The translations under genes and the position numbers were made by a program. Below are positions 35,855 to 43,786 of a stretch of 46,217 bases of DNA, one piece after another; within the stretch, counting starts at the first letter, position 1; each line of letters begins with the position of its first letter. The notes under the pieces are model-generated. The model was not told the DNA's origin. It did not search any database and worked only from the letters and a program-made list of their open reading frames with translations. The stretch is from Bacillota bacterium. GTDB taxonomy: Bacteria > Bacillota > UBA4882 > UBA8346. The stretch lies in NCBI GenBank assembly GCA_023435565.1, contig JAEYRN010000079.1, forward strand, positions 1 to 46,217, in the 5' to 3' direction.

Positions 35855-35883
35855 TTGCAAAGCATTTTTACCATGACTATAAT
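35855..35883 (+). promoter_or_regulatory. ackA promoter
   Basis: TTGCAA (35855-35860) and TATAAT (35878-35883) with a 17-bp spacer, 76 bp upstream of the ackA start. Confidence 0.75.
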
Positions 35884-35889
35884 ATAAAT

Positions 35890-35918
35890 GGTAGTAAAAC
35901 ATTGACTACCTGGGTAGT
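35890..35918 (+). promoter_or_regulatory. Putative operator of three GGTAGT half-sites at ackA
   Basis: GGTAGT (35890-35895), its inverse ACTACC (35905-35910) and GGTAGT (35913-35918) lie just after the -10. The last two form the palindrome ACTACCTGGGTAGT. The position suits a repressor. Confidence 0.55.
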
Positions 35919-35958
35919 TATTATATTTATAAACTAAATATTGTTTGGGGGTCTTTTT

Positions 35959-37158
35959 GTGGTTATTCTGGTTTTAAACAGCGGTAGTTCATCACTTAAG
36001 TACAAGCTTTACCATATGCGAACCGAAGAGGTGGTTGCAGTCGGATTAGTAGAGCGTATCGGTAACACAAACGGGAATGCGGTGATTAGCCATCAACTTA
36101 ATGACGCCGATAAAATCCGACTGGAACAAAAAGTCAATGATCATAGTGAAGCGCTTCAAGCAGTATTACAATTCTTAACAGCACCGGAATGGGGGATTTT
36201 AAAATCCTTAGATGAGATTAAAGCTGTTGGGCACCGGGTCCTTCATGGCGGTGAAATATTCTCTAAAGCTATCATAGTTGGAGAGAAAGAATTAAAACAG
36301 ATTGAGAGTTTAAGAGAACTAGGGCCGCTTCATATGCCGGCCAATATCATGGGAATAGTAGCTTGTAAAAAATTGATGCCCAATACTCCTCAAATAGCCG
36401 TTTTTGATACCGCTTTTCACCAAACTATGCCACGATCCTCATTTTTATATGCATTACCTTATGAATATTACGAAAAATATCAAGTCAGGCGTTATGGTTT
36501 TCATGGGACCTCACACCGTTATGTATCGAAACGGGCAGCTGAAATTCTCAAAAAGGATTTGTCCAAATTAAAAATGGTCACCTTACACTTGGGGAATGGT
36601 AGCAGTGCTGCAGCAATTAAGGATGGTAAATGCTTTGATACTTCGATGGGTTTTACACCTTTGGAAGGTTTTGTGATGGGGACTCGATGCGGTGATATTG
36701 ATCCGGCAATTGTATCATTTCTTCAAAATACGTTAAGTTTGAACCCAAATGAAGTTGATAATTTGATGAATAAAAAGAGCGGTTTTTTGGGGATGACCGG
36801 GCTTAGCGATATGCGGGATATCCAGAAAGCAAGGCGAGAAGGAAACGAGCGGGCCCAGGACGCTTATAACATTTTTATCCAACGTTTGGTGAAATATGTC
36901 GGGTCCTATTACGCAGAATTGGGTGGATTAGATGTGTTGGTCTTTACTGCCGGAATTGGGGAAAATGATCATTTGATTCGAGAAGATGTTTGTAAACAAC
37001 TTTCCCATCTCGGCGTTGTTTTTGACTTGAAGAAGAACGACGGCCTCCGAGGCAAAGAAGCAATTATTAGTAAACCCCGATCCAAAGTGAAGGTGATGGT
37101 TGTACCGACTAATGAGGAGTTGTTGATTGCCAGGGACTCTTATGAATTGGTAAAGTGA
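35959..37158 (+). CDS. ackA: Acetate kinase
   Basis: It interconverts acetyl phosphate + ADP and acetate + ATP. Motifs: VLNSGSSSLKYKL at the start, GHRVLHGGE, VFDTAFHQTMP, RRYGFHGTSHRYV, LGNGSSAAAI, MGTRCGDIDPAIV and PTNEELLIARD. The usually invariant PLHNPAN is here PLHMPAN (Asn to Met). 399 residues. GTG 35959 gives the family N-terminus. No phosphotransacetylase gene is adjacent. Confidence 0.95.
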   Translation: MVILVLNSGSSSLKYKLYHMRTEEVVAVGLVERIGNTNGNAVISHQLNDADKIRLEQKVNDHSEALQAVLQFLTAPEWGILKSLDEIKAVGHRVLHGGEIFSKAIIVGEKELKQIESLRELGPLHMPANIMGIVACKKLMPNTPQIAVFDTAFHQTMPRSSFLYALPYEYYEKYQVRRYGFHGTSHRYVSKRAAEILKKDLSKLKMVTLHLGNGSSAAAIKDGKCFDTSMGFTPLEGFVMGTRCGDIDPAIVSFLQNTLSLNPNEVDNLMNKKSGFLGMTGLSDMRDIQKARREGNERAQDAYNIFIQRLVKYVGSYYAELGGLDVLVFTAGIGENDHLIREDVCKQLSHLGVVFDLKKNDGLRGKEAIISKPRSKVKVMVVPTNEELLIARDSYELVK

Positions 37159-37184
37159 ATCAATAGTTTGTACTATTTTAACTT

Positions 37185-37212
37185 AACCGCTATTAAGCGG
37201 TTTTTCTTTTTT
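37185..37212 (+). terminator. Rho-independent terminator after ackA
   Basis: AACCGCT and AGCGGTT pair around ATTA, followed by a T-rich tail. Confidence 0.88.
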
Positions 37213-37271
37213 GAAGGAAACAATAGTTTTAAGAAGAATCTTTTACTGATTTCCGAAAAAGGAGAAAAATC

Positions 37272-38876
37272 ATGCTATATCTAGTAGTCTTTTTAAGCGG
37301 TGCGGTTTTAATGTCTCTCGAAATGGTCGGGAGTCGGATTTTAGCGCCTACTTTCGGTAGTTCCATATACACTTGGGGCGCATTGATTATGGTGGTAATG
37401 GCTGCCCTTACCCTTGGTTATTATTTGGGGGGCCGTTATGCGGATAAGTTTCCTAGTCTCTTAATGATGGCCACGATTTTGGCCGTGGCCGGGATTTGGG
37501 TTGGAATGTTACCTTTTTGGTCAACGCCAGTCAGTTATTACTGCGCTGAGCTTGGTCCCAGATTAGGATCATTAATGGCGGCAATGGTGTTTTTCTTTGT
37601 CCCAAGTTTGCTTTTAGCTACGATATCTCCTTTTACCATTAAAATGGTTAGCTCTAGTATTACTAATATTGGAAACACTGCCGGACGATTATCCGCAATT
37701 TCCAGTGCGGGGAGTATTCTGGGAACATTATTAACTTCATTTTTTTTGATTCCAATTATGGGTGTACGTAACATCATTACTACTTTGGGATTTTTTTTGT
37801 TAACTCTCGCTTTAATGATAATTGCTTATAACGACCGAGGTATAACAGGACAGTCCTTAGTTGGAAAAACATTTTCAAAGGGTTTACACAGGTTACTAAT
37901 TATCTTAATCGTCACCGGTATGATCTTGATTGTTATATTTTATATCATATTACCCCGAAGGTCTTCTTTTTACTATAATCAATCACAAATAGTATATGAG
38001 CGGGATTCGTTGTACCATCATATTATGGTAGCTGAAAGCGGGTCTATCCGGAATTTACACTTTGATAATTCTTATCAAAGCGCAATGGACCTTGAAGAAC
38101 CATTAAAGATGGTATTTGATTATACATCATATCTTCATTTGGGAGTGATAGCCCATCCTAAACCGGAACGGGTCCTTTTTATCGGTTTAGGCGGCGGTTC
38201 GGCTCCTAAAAAATTTTTGCACGATTATCCTTCGATAAAAAGTATTGACGCCGTTGAGATTGATCCTGAAGTTGCCGATATTGCCGGTCGCTTTTTTGGA
38301 CTTCCCAATGATCCTAGACTAAAGGTATTAGTTCAGGATGGTCGATTAGTAATTAATCAAAAGGCTCAAGAAATCGCTATTGGGAAGGCCGGCTCTTATG
38401 ATATGGTGATTATCGATGCATACTCCGAAAGCACCATCCCTTATCATTTGACTACCGTAGAATTTTTGGAAGCAACCCGAAAAGTATTGTCCCCTGATGG
38501 TGTGGTAATCTCAAATATTGTTGGCGCAATATCCGGATCCCGAAGCCGTCTCTTGTATTCATTGACCCGTACTTTTAAAAATGTTTTTCCCCAAACCTAT
38601 TTATTTCCGGTTGATTTTTGGTCCGGTGATAATGATCAGGTTGAAAGAAATGTAATTTTAGTTGCGACTTTAAATAATGAATATTGGAATGAAAGAGTAT
38701 GGCAAGAGCGGGCTCGTGAATTCCAGGAAGAAGGAATAATAAAAGAAAATGTAGCGGTTTTTGCGAAGGCATTGGTTAGAAATTCACAAACTATGGAGAT
38801 GATCCGAAAATATAAGGTCCCGATTCTATCCGACGACTATGCACCGGTGGATACTTTACAACATCCGCTATTATAA
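37272..38876 (+). CDS. Membrane-fused spermidine synthase-like protein
   Basis: The N-terminal ~230 residues form about seven membrane helices of the fused MFS/spermidine synthase type (SLEMVGSRILAPTFGSSIYTWG, SPFTIKM). The C-terminal part (~280-500) is an AdoMet-dependent Rossmann fold with LFIGLGGGSAPKKFL, VEIDPEVADIAGRFF, DPRLKVLVQDGR and YDMVIIDAYSESTIPYHLTT. The aminopropyltransferase substrate motif (D-x-TDP type) is absent (here DAYSEST), so true spermidine synthase activity is doubtful. The membrane half has no known transport function. ATG 37272. Confidence 0.85.
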   Translation: MLYLVVFLSGAVLMSLEMVGSRILAPTFGSSIYTWGALIMVVMAALTLGYYLGGRYADKFPSLLMMATILAVAGIWVGMLPFWSTPVSYYCAELGPRLGSLMAAMVFFFVPSLLLATISPFTIKMVSSSITNIGNTAGRLSAISSAGSILGTLLTSFFLIPIMGVRNIITTLGFFLLTLALMIIAYNDRGITGQSLVGKTFSKGLHRLLIILIVTGMILIVIFYIILPRRSSFYYNQSQIVYERDSLYHHIMVAESGSIRNLHFDNSYQSAMDLEEPLKMVFDYTSYLHLGVIAHPKPERVLFIGLGGGSAPKKFLHDYPSIKSIDAVEIDPEVADIAGRFFGLPNDPRLKVLVQDGRLVINQKAQEIAIGKAGSYDMVIIDAYSESTIPYHLTTVEFLEATRKVLSPDGVVISNIVGAISGSRSRLLYSLTRTFKNVFPQTYLFPVDFWSGDNDQVERNVILVATLNNEYWNERVWQERAREFQEEGIIKENVAVFAKALVRNSQTMEMIRKYKVPILSDDYAPVDTLQHPLL

Positions 38877-38888
38877 ATCTATATTAAG

Positions 38889-39031
38889 GCTGTCTCAAAA
38901 GATACTTTCTTGACAGGATTAACTCGATTTACAGGATTTTTATTAATTAAATTATTTTTAACAGGTCTTTTCTAATCCGGTTAATCTGAGTAAATCATGT
39001 CTAATGATATTTTTGTTGCTTTTGAGACAGC
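38889..39031. repeat. MITE-like element with 13-bp perfect terminal inverted repeats
   Basis: GCTGTCTCAAAAG (38889-38901) and CTTTTGAGACAGC (39019-39031) are perfect inverses 117 bp apart. Ends of the GGCTGTCTCAAAA type are common for IS-family elements. The interior has the stretch TTACAGGATTTTT, resembling a widespread intergenic repeat, and no gene. It is followed by a long T run (39034-39044), so the structure may also terminate transcription of the upstream gene. Confidence 0.75.
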
Positions 39032-39123
39032 TCCTTTTTTTTTTAAAGTTTCCTTTATGGGAGTATCATTTGAACCATCTAATACATATGCATAAATTGG
39101 ATTAATAAAAAAGAAGGTGCAAA

Positions 39124-40026
39124 ATGATGTCGAATGAATTTATACCGGATAGTAACTCGGTCGCAATACTACAGGCGCTCTTAAACGAGATGCAATTTTG
39201 GAATCAGCGTTTGGATGAACACGCTAGATTAATCCGGAGCGGGGTTGACCTTACCGAGGATCAGATTATCAGAGAAGCAGATGTCTTTGTCACAATCTAC
39301 GACATGCTGATGGTGCGCTTGAACGACCCGGGTTTACAGGTTAGTCTGGGTTCTGTTCCGGAATTAGTCCAGGAGAGCAAAAGGCTGGCTATCGACTTAG
39401 GCCAGTTTAAAACACGGTTGGGGGAGATGATTGGAGATTGTCGGACCAAAGCAATCCTACCGGCGGAACTTTTAGAACATATCCGGCGTGAGCTTGATTA
39501 TTTTATTGGAAAGTTAAATGCGGTTACCGGCGGCCCTCGACCGACATGGGCTGAACTAGGACTAGGACAATCCAATATGCGCACCGAAATAGTACCACGA
39601 ATGCTTTTGGAAAAACTCAGCGGTCGTCAATTACTCCAATCAGCCCAGGAAGAACTCTTGTTTTGGTTGCATATTACAGCCGATCACGGACAATTTCTCG
39701 GAACTAAATTCAAACCGATTGAACAGGCATATTTTACTCAGGAGTCGCTGAAATTCTCAACCCAATTCAGCCGATTATACAATCAGATATTTGATGTTCG
39801 TGAGGACCACCGAAAACTGGTTTCATTGATTAAGACTAGCATGGAATTAAATTGTGACTGGATTAATTTCTTGACTGAAGTGAATAATCTGATTGCTACT
39901 TGTCAGATTCCTTCCCGTCAGACCAATTTTTGGCCGGCGCTGGGGGTGCATATCATGGCTGAACAAGTCTACTTTCAATCGGTACTGCAAGCTTTGTTAT
40001 CAAGATTGTCCCAAGAGATGCGTTAA
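39124..40026 (+). CDS. DUF2935 family protein, ferritin-like four-helix fold
   Basis: This 300-residue protein has two alpha-helical repeats. The first begins LLNEMQFWNQRLDEHARLIR and the second EELLFWLHITADHGQFL; a third motif HIMAEQVYF is near the end. The conserved Glu and His in each suggest metal binding as in ferritin- or hemerythrin-like proteins, which is the usual description of DUF2935. Function unknown. ATG 39124 follows AAGAAGGTG. It has its own terminator. Confidence 0.85.
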   Translation: MMSNEFIPDSNSVAILQALLNEMQFWNQRLDEHARLIRSGVDLTEDQIIREADVFVTIYDMLMVRLNDPGLQVSLGSVPELVQESKRLAIDLGQFKTRLGEMIGDCRTKAILPAELLEHIRRELDYFIGKLNAVTGGPRPTWAELGLGQSNMRTEIVPRMLLEKLSGRQLLQSAQEELLFWLHITADHGQFLGTKFKPIEQAYFTQESLKFSTQFSRLYNQIFDVREDHRKLVSLIKTSMELNCDWINFLTEVNNLIATCQIPSRQTNFWPALGVHIMAEQVYFQSVLQALLSRLSQEMR

Positions 40027-40045
40027 AGGGTTTGTAATGTTAGTT

Positions 40046-40074
40046 AAAAACCTGCCGAACTTAAGCAGGTTTTT
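40046..40074 (+). terminator. Rho-independent terminator
   Basis: AAAAACCTGC and GCAGGTTTTT, a 10-bp perfect stem around CGAACTTAA. Confidence 0.92.
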
Positions 40075-40103
40075 ATTTGTTTGTTTCTCTTCGATTTCTA
40101 AAC

Positions 40104-40131
40104 ATTGACAAAACTCAAATCCATGCTATAA
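40104..40131 (+). promoter_or_regulatory. smpB promoter
   Basis: Consensus TTGACA (40104-40109) and TATAAT (40126-40131), 16-bp spacer, 32 bp upstream of the start codon. It probably also serves ssrA. Confidence 0.88.
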
Positions 40132-40162
40132 TATTATAGCGACTTTCTAAGGAGTGAAAACC

Positions 40163-40636
40163 ATGGCTGAACGGGAGCGTAAACGAATTGCGGAAAACCG
40201 GCGCGCCCGGCATGATTATTTTATCGAAGATACTTTTGAAGCGGGTATTGCCTTAACCGGTACTGAAGTTAAGTCGCTTAGACAGGGTAAGGGGAACCTT
40301 CAGGACAGTTACGCCCAGATCAATGGTAATGGGAGCGAGATTTTTCTTTTAAACTGTCATATTAGTCCTTATGATTTTGGAAACCGGTTCAATCATGAGC
40401 CGCTCCGGACCAGAAAACTATTGATGCATAAGGATGAAATCCGCCGGTTATTCAGCAAAACCCGGGAAAAGGGTCTAACCCTTGTCCCGCTCCAAATGTA
40501 CTTTAACGAACGCGGCCGGGTAAAGGTGGAACTGGCCTTGGCCCGTGGTAAAAAACTTTATGACAAACGGGAAGACATTGCCGAACGCGACGCCAAAAGA
40601 AATATCGATAAGGCACTGAAGCAACGAATGAGGTAG
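40163..40636 (+). CDS. smpB: SsrA-binding protein SmpB
   Basis: SmpB delivers tmRNA to stalled ribosomes. Motifs: NRRARHDYFIEDTFEAGIALTGTEVKSLR at the N-terminus in family order, YDFGNRFNHEPLRTRKLLMH, and the C-terminal helix KKLYDKREDIAERDAKRNIDKAL. 157 residues. I start it at ATG 40163, since AAGGAG lies at 40149-40154 and the in-frame GTG 40154 overlaps it. ssrA follows 70 bp later. Confidence 0.96.
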   Translation: MAERERKRIAENRRARHDYFIEDTFEAGIALTGTEVKSLRQGKGNLQDSYAQINGNGSEIFLLNCHISPYDFGNRFNHEPLRTRKLLMHKDEIRRLFSKTREKGLTLVPLQMYFNERGRVKVELALARGKKLYDKREDIAERDAKRNIDKALKQRMR

Positions 40637-40655
40637 AATGGAGTATAATATTTAG

Positions 40656-40700
40656 AAGACAGAAGACAAATTTCACCCTTCACTCTTCACCCTTCAAACT
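40656..40700 (+). repeat. Degenerate 7-bp tandem tract between smpB and ssrA
   Basis: AGAAGAC occurs twice in tandem, then TTCACCC, TTCACTC, TTCACCC, TTCAAAC follow. The period is seven bases, as at the other heptad tracts. Confidence 0.65.
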
Positions 40701-40706
40701 TTATCT

Positions 40707-41055
40707 GGGGGCGACCGGTTTCGACGGGGAGTGCGGTGGCATAGGTAGCGGGTCGAGGTGCTGTGGCCTCGTTAAACTGCAGCAAGCACTTTAAGTGCCA
40801 ATAACAATTACGCTTTAGCTGCTTAATTAAGTAGCCGTCCAAACCGAACTTAACCCGGGAGGTCGGGGCGGGCGTCAAATAAACCGGGACGCTCATCAGC
40901 CAATTCGCGGAGGCTGATGCTAAGATTATCGCGATAGCCGAGTTTCAGTTCGTCCGTAGACGGTAACAAGGCGAAATTTAAACTGCGGTCTGCACCCGGA
41001 GAAGCCTTTGTGGCTGCCTTTTCGGACGGGGGTTCGACTCCCCCCGCCTCCACCA
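40707..41055 (+). ncRNA. ssrA: Transfer-messenger RNA (tmRNA)
   Basis: The 5' end GGGGGCGACCGGTTTCGACG and the 3' end with GGGTTCGACTCCC (T-loop) and CGCCTCCACCA are the hallmark tRNA-like halves; the acceptor arms GGGGGCG/CGCCTCC pair with one wobble. The tag frame ends NYALAA followed by TAA TTAA (40824-40826). Read back in frame from the stop, a likely tag is AASTLSANNNYALAA starting at GCA 40779, but the resume codon is inferred. CCA is encoded. It rescues stalled ribosomes with SmpB. Confidence 0.96.
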
Positions 41056-41058
41056 AAT

Positions 41059-41110
41059 AAAAATTCAAAGCCTGTGGAAGTTTTCCGCGGGCTTTTTGCT
41101 TTGAATTTTT
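41059..41110 (+). terminator. Terminator of ssrA, nested stems
   Basis: An inner stem AAAGCCTGTGGAA/TTCCGCGGGCTTT (41067-41095) is nested in outer arms AAAAATTCAAAGC and GCTTTGAATTTTT. T residues follow each stem. Confidence 0.85.
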
Positions 41111-41188
41111 ATAGTGAGAAGTTTAAAAAAAATAATTTAGTAAATTTCAATATACCAAAACCCCTTATCAATAATTAATTTGTGAGTA

Positions 41189-41239
41189 TTTTTACGGATG
41201 TTTTTACGGATACCGGAAATTTTTATTCTTAGCTATAAT
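41189..41239 (+). promoter_or_regulatory. Candidate activator-dependent promoter
   Basis: TTTTTACGGAT occurs twice with a 12-bp period (41189 and 41201). A good -10 TATAAT (41234-41239) has a poor -35 (TACCGG) at 17-bp spacing, so the repeats could be activator sites. Confidence 0.45.
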
Positions 41240-41278
41240 GGGGGCGAAGTATAATCATTAAAAAGGAGAATGAAGTAA

Positions 41279-41884
41279 ATGAAAAAAATTATATTTGTTG
41301 TAGGAACCACTTTATTAATGTTTATCTTTAACGGTTTAGGCTTGGCTGCAGAGAAAGTTAAATATCCGGCTCCCGAAGTCTTGGTTCTTGGAGAAACCAC
41401 TAATGATCAAGTGATCGAGTTATTTGGCAAACCGAAGAACAAACCGGTGTCCGAAGAGACCAAGGATGGTATTCTTCTTCGTCTTTATTATATAGAATCA
41501 GGGAATATGTACAAGGGATTTTTACCCATGCGTCAGTTGGGTTTTTATTTTAAGGATAATGTACTGATAGGATATGATTGGTTCAGTAGTTTTAAGGATG
41601 ATTCATCCGATTATGATGATACAAAAATTGACCTGATTAAAAAAGGCGAAACAACATGGGAACAAGTCATTGAACTGATGAATTGCAAGTATGGGATCTA
41701 TACCTATCCAAAGACTGATGATCCTGATGATCGCGCTTTGGTGTATACATACAGCCATTATGAAGTTCTTGTCGGTTTTAAAACGAAAACAAATGTCTAT
41801 ACCAAGGTATTAATGGTTGTTTGTGATAAAGACGGCATTGTGAAAGATGTAGAAACTGCTTTGAACGGGGAAAAGAATTGGTAA
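41279..41884 (+). CDS. Secreted protein with two SmpA/BamE-like repeats
   Basis: The 201-residue protein has a cleavable-type signal peptide (~1-23, ending GLAAE). Two modules begin VLGETTNDQVIELFGKP and IKKGETTWEQVIELMN, matching the start of SmpA/OmlA/BamE repeats. BamE itself is an outer-membrane assembly lipoprotein; in a Gram-positive this is only a fold similarity. ATG 41279 follows AAGGAG. Terminator at 41961. Confidence 0.75.
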   Translation: MKKIIFVVGTTLLMFIFNGLGLAAEKVKYPAPEVLVLGETTNDQVIELFGKPKNKPVSEETKDGILLRLYYIESGNMYKGFLPMRQLGFYFKDNVLIGYDWFSSFKDDSSDYDDTKIDLIKKGETTWEQVIELMNCKYGIYTYPKTDDPDDRALVYTYSHYEVLVGFKTKTNVYTKVLMVVCDKDGIVKDVETALNGEKNW

Positions 41885-41960
41885 ATTGAATATAAGAAAA
41901 GTAGCTCACAATAATTATTTATAAAAGATTTTTATAAATTTTTACTAATTATTATTCAAG

Positions 41961-41986
41961 CCCTTGCTCATCAAGGGTTTTCTTCG
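41961..41986 (+). terminator. Rho-independent terminator
   Basis: CCCTTG and CAAGGG pair around CTCAT, followed by TTTTC. It closes the BamE-like gene unit. Confidence 0.75.
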
Positions 41987-42003
41987 TTTTTCTGTAAAAA
42001 TCC

Positions 42004-42036
42004 GTTAAGTGGCGGTTAAGTGGCGACTGCTAAAAT
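42004..42036 (+). promoter_or_regulatory. Direct-repeat activator box and -10 (copy 1)
   Basis: GTTAAGT at 42004 and 42015 (11-bp period) is followed by TAAAAT at 42031. The identical arrangement recurs at 44741-44773. Such 11-bp direct repeats just upstream of the -10 are typical of OmpR/PhoB-family response regulator sites. Confidence 0.65.
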
Positions 42037-42111
42037 AGAAAGTGAAGAATTTGACAATATCCTTTTAAAAAGGGTTATTGAACTATTCAATATTTAAAAG
42101 GAGTGGTTCAA

Positions 42112-43671
42112 ATGAAAAAGTTCACCTTATGCATATTAATCGCCACGCTGCTATTAGCCGCAGTTTTTTCCGGTTGCGGAGGAGGAGGCGGTCGTAAAGG
42201 GGGTAAAAGCTCGAATGCGGACTTGAGCGCATTGACTGTTAGCAGCGGAACTCTGGTCCCGCAATTTGATCCGGCGATAACCAGTTACACGGTGAGTGTG
42301 GCTAATAGTGTGGAATCGGTTACGATAACCGGGACCAAAGCGGATTCGAAAGCCAGTGTATCGGGCTCTGTAACTTTAAGCGTTTTAGTAGAGGGACAAG
42401 CCCAAACTGCGACGATAGCGGTTACGGCCCAAAACGGCGCCGTCAAAACTTATAAGGTGAAGGTAACGCGTGTCGGGTTAAGCACTAAAGCGATTACATC
42501 GTTCATTTTTATAAATCCCGAGGTTATTGGTGAAGTAAATGAGACCAACCATACCATAGCAGTATCCGTACCTTATGGGACTGATGTTAAAGCGCTGACG
42601 CCGGTGATTGGACATACCGGAGCAAGCATTAATCCGGCATCGGGGATACCACAAAACTTCTCAAGTCAGGTGACATATACGGTTAGAGCGCTAGATAATA
42701 CGGAACAGAAGTACATAGTGACCGTTACAATCGAGCCGCACAGTGGGGGTGGCGGGACGGAGAAGTTCACTCATACAGTTGAAGGCGTATCATTCAGTAT
42801 GCTACGCGTCCCCGGCGGCCTGACTTTTCCAACCGACTCCGCTGCAAATGCTTTTGATGACGCATCTACGGTTACTGTCGCTAACTCATATTGGATCGCG
42901 GAGACTGAGGTAACCTATGAGTTATGGTATTACGTTTATATCTGGGCAGTCGGACAGGGTTATAAATTCGACCACTTAACATACTACCCCAGGGAAGGGA
43001 GTAATGGCGCCAGAGTTGGACTTAATGGCAATCCACCTCTTGTTCCGACGGGCCCCCCAACTAATGAAAAGTTGGAGCCGGTAACCAGGGTCTGTTGGAG
43101 GGACGCTGTAGTCTGGTGTAATGCTTTGAGCGAGCATGCCGGATTGGATCCGGTTTATAAAAGTGGCGGTCAAGTAGTGAAGGATGCTACAAATCAGACA
43201 GTTTGTGACAATATATCCGATCCGGTGGCCGGCGATAAAGGATTTCGGTTACCGAGCATTAATGAATGGGAACTGGCGGCCCGTTATAAAGAGAATGACA
43301 ATTCAAATGGAGCTATTGAGAAAGGCGGTCTTTATTGGACTCCCAGCACTTATGCCAGCGGCGCTACCGAATATGCCGCTAATAAAATGTGTGTCGTCAA
43401 TCCCAATCAAAATCCTACCATAGCAGTAGCTGTATATGATACATCCTGTACAGCGCAGGTTATGAGTAAGAATGCCAATGTCTTGGGTCTTTATGACATG
43501 AGCGGGAATGTTTGGGAGTGGTGTTTTGATTGGTGTTCCAGTACTGAGCGGGTGGCGCGCGGCGGAGGTTTGTACTCTGCAGCCGATGATCTACGGTTGG
43601 GTTACGTGTATGCAAACGAACCGTCTACCTGGAGCAGTATGATTGGTTTCCGCGTTGTGAGAACCGACTAA
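42112..43671 (+). CDS. Lipoprotein with cadherin-like domains and SUMF1/FGE-fold domain
   Basis: This 519-residue protein has a lipobox near residue 20 (VFSGC), then a cadherin-like beta sandwich (~35-125; LSALTVSSGTLVPQFDPAIT, then TYKVKVTR), a second Ig-like module (~130-220) and a C-terminal formylglycine-generating-enzyme-fold domain (~225-519). That domain has VTYELWYYVYIWA, RLPSINEWELAARY, LYDMSGNVWEWCFDW, RGGG and GFRVVRT. The active-site Cys pair of true FGE is not present in the C-terminal region, so it is probably a binding C-type-lectin-like domain. ATG 42112 follows AAGGAG; the in-frame GTG 42103 lies right after it. Anchored outside the membrane. Confidence 0.85.
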   Translation: MKKFTLCILIATLLLAAVFSGCGGGGGRKGGKSSNADLSALTVSSGTLVPQFDPAITSYTVSVANSVESVTITGTKADSKASVSGSVTLSVLVEGQAQTATIAVTAQNGAVKTYKVKVTRVGLSTKAITSFIFINPEVIGEVNETNHTIAVSVPYGTDVKALTPVIGHTGASINPASGIPQNFSSQVTYTVRALDNTEQKYIVTVTIEPHSGGGGTEKFTHTVEGVSFSMLRVPGGLTFPTDSAANAFDDASTVTVANSYWIAETEVTYELWYYVYIWAVGQGYKFDHLTYYPREGSNGARVGLNGNPPLVPTGPPTNEKLEPVTRVCWRDAVVWCNALSEHAGLDPVYKSGGQVVKDATNQTVCDNISDPVAGDKGFRLPSINEWELAARYKENDNSNGAIEKGGLYWTPSTYASGATEYAANKMCVVNPNQNPTIAVAVYDTSCTAQVMSKNANVLGLYDMSGNVWEWCFDWCSSTERVARGGGLYSAADDLRLGYVYANEPSTWSSMIGFRVVRTD

Positions 43672-43719
43672 TAAGCATGGTGGTTATCGCCTATCCGGAC
43701 GGGGAGGCGACAAAAGAGG

Positions 43720-43754
43720 AGGGGTCATAGCCCGAAATTTAGGCTCAGACCCCT
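43720..43754. terminator. Symmetric stem-loop between convergent genes
   Basis: AGGGGTC and GACCCCT, with inner AGCC/GGCT, form a hairpin between the FGE-fold gene and the minus-strand HEPN gene. It has no T run; a bidirectional terminator or repeat structure is possible. Confidence 0.5.
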
Positions 43755-43772
43755 ATCCGGCCTGACGGCCAC
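43749..43772. repeat. 24-bp direct repeat, copy 1
   Basis: A 24-bp sequence containing CTATCCGG and the hairpin GGCCTGACGGCC is identical to that at 46027-46050. The pair flanks the HEPN/MNT, second FGE-fold gene and antitoxin remnant. Confidence 0.85.
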
Positions 43773-43786
43773 TGTTCACGTAATGA

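Noticed and set aside
40687..41068. Minus-strand open frames across ssrA
   Set aside because: They are antisense to a clear tmRNA and have no ribosome binding site.
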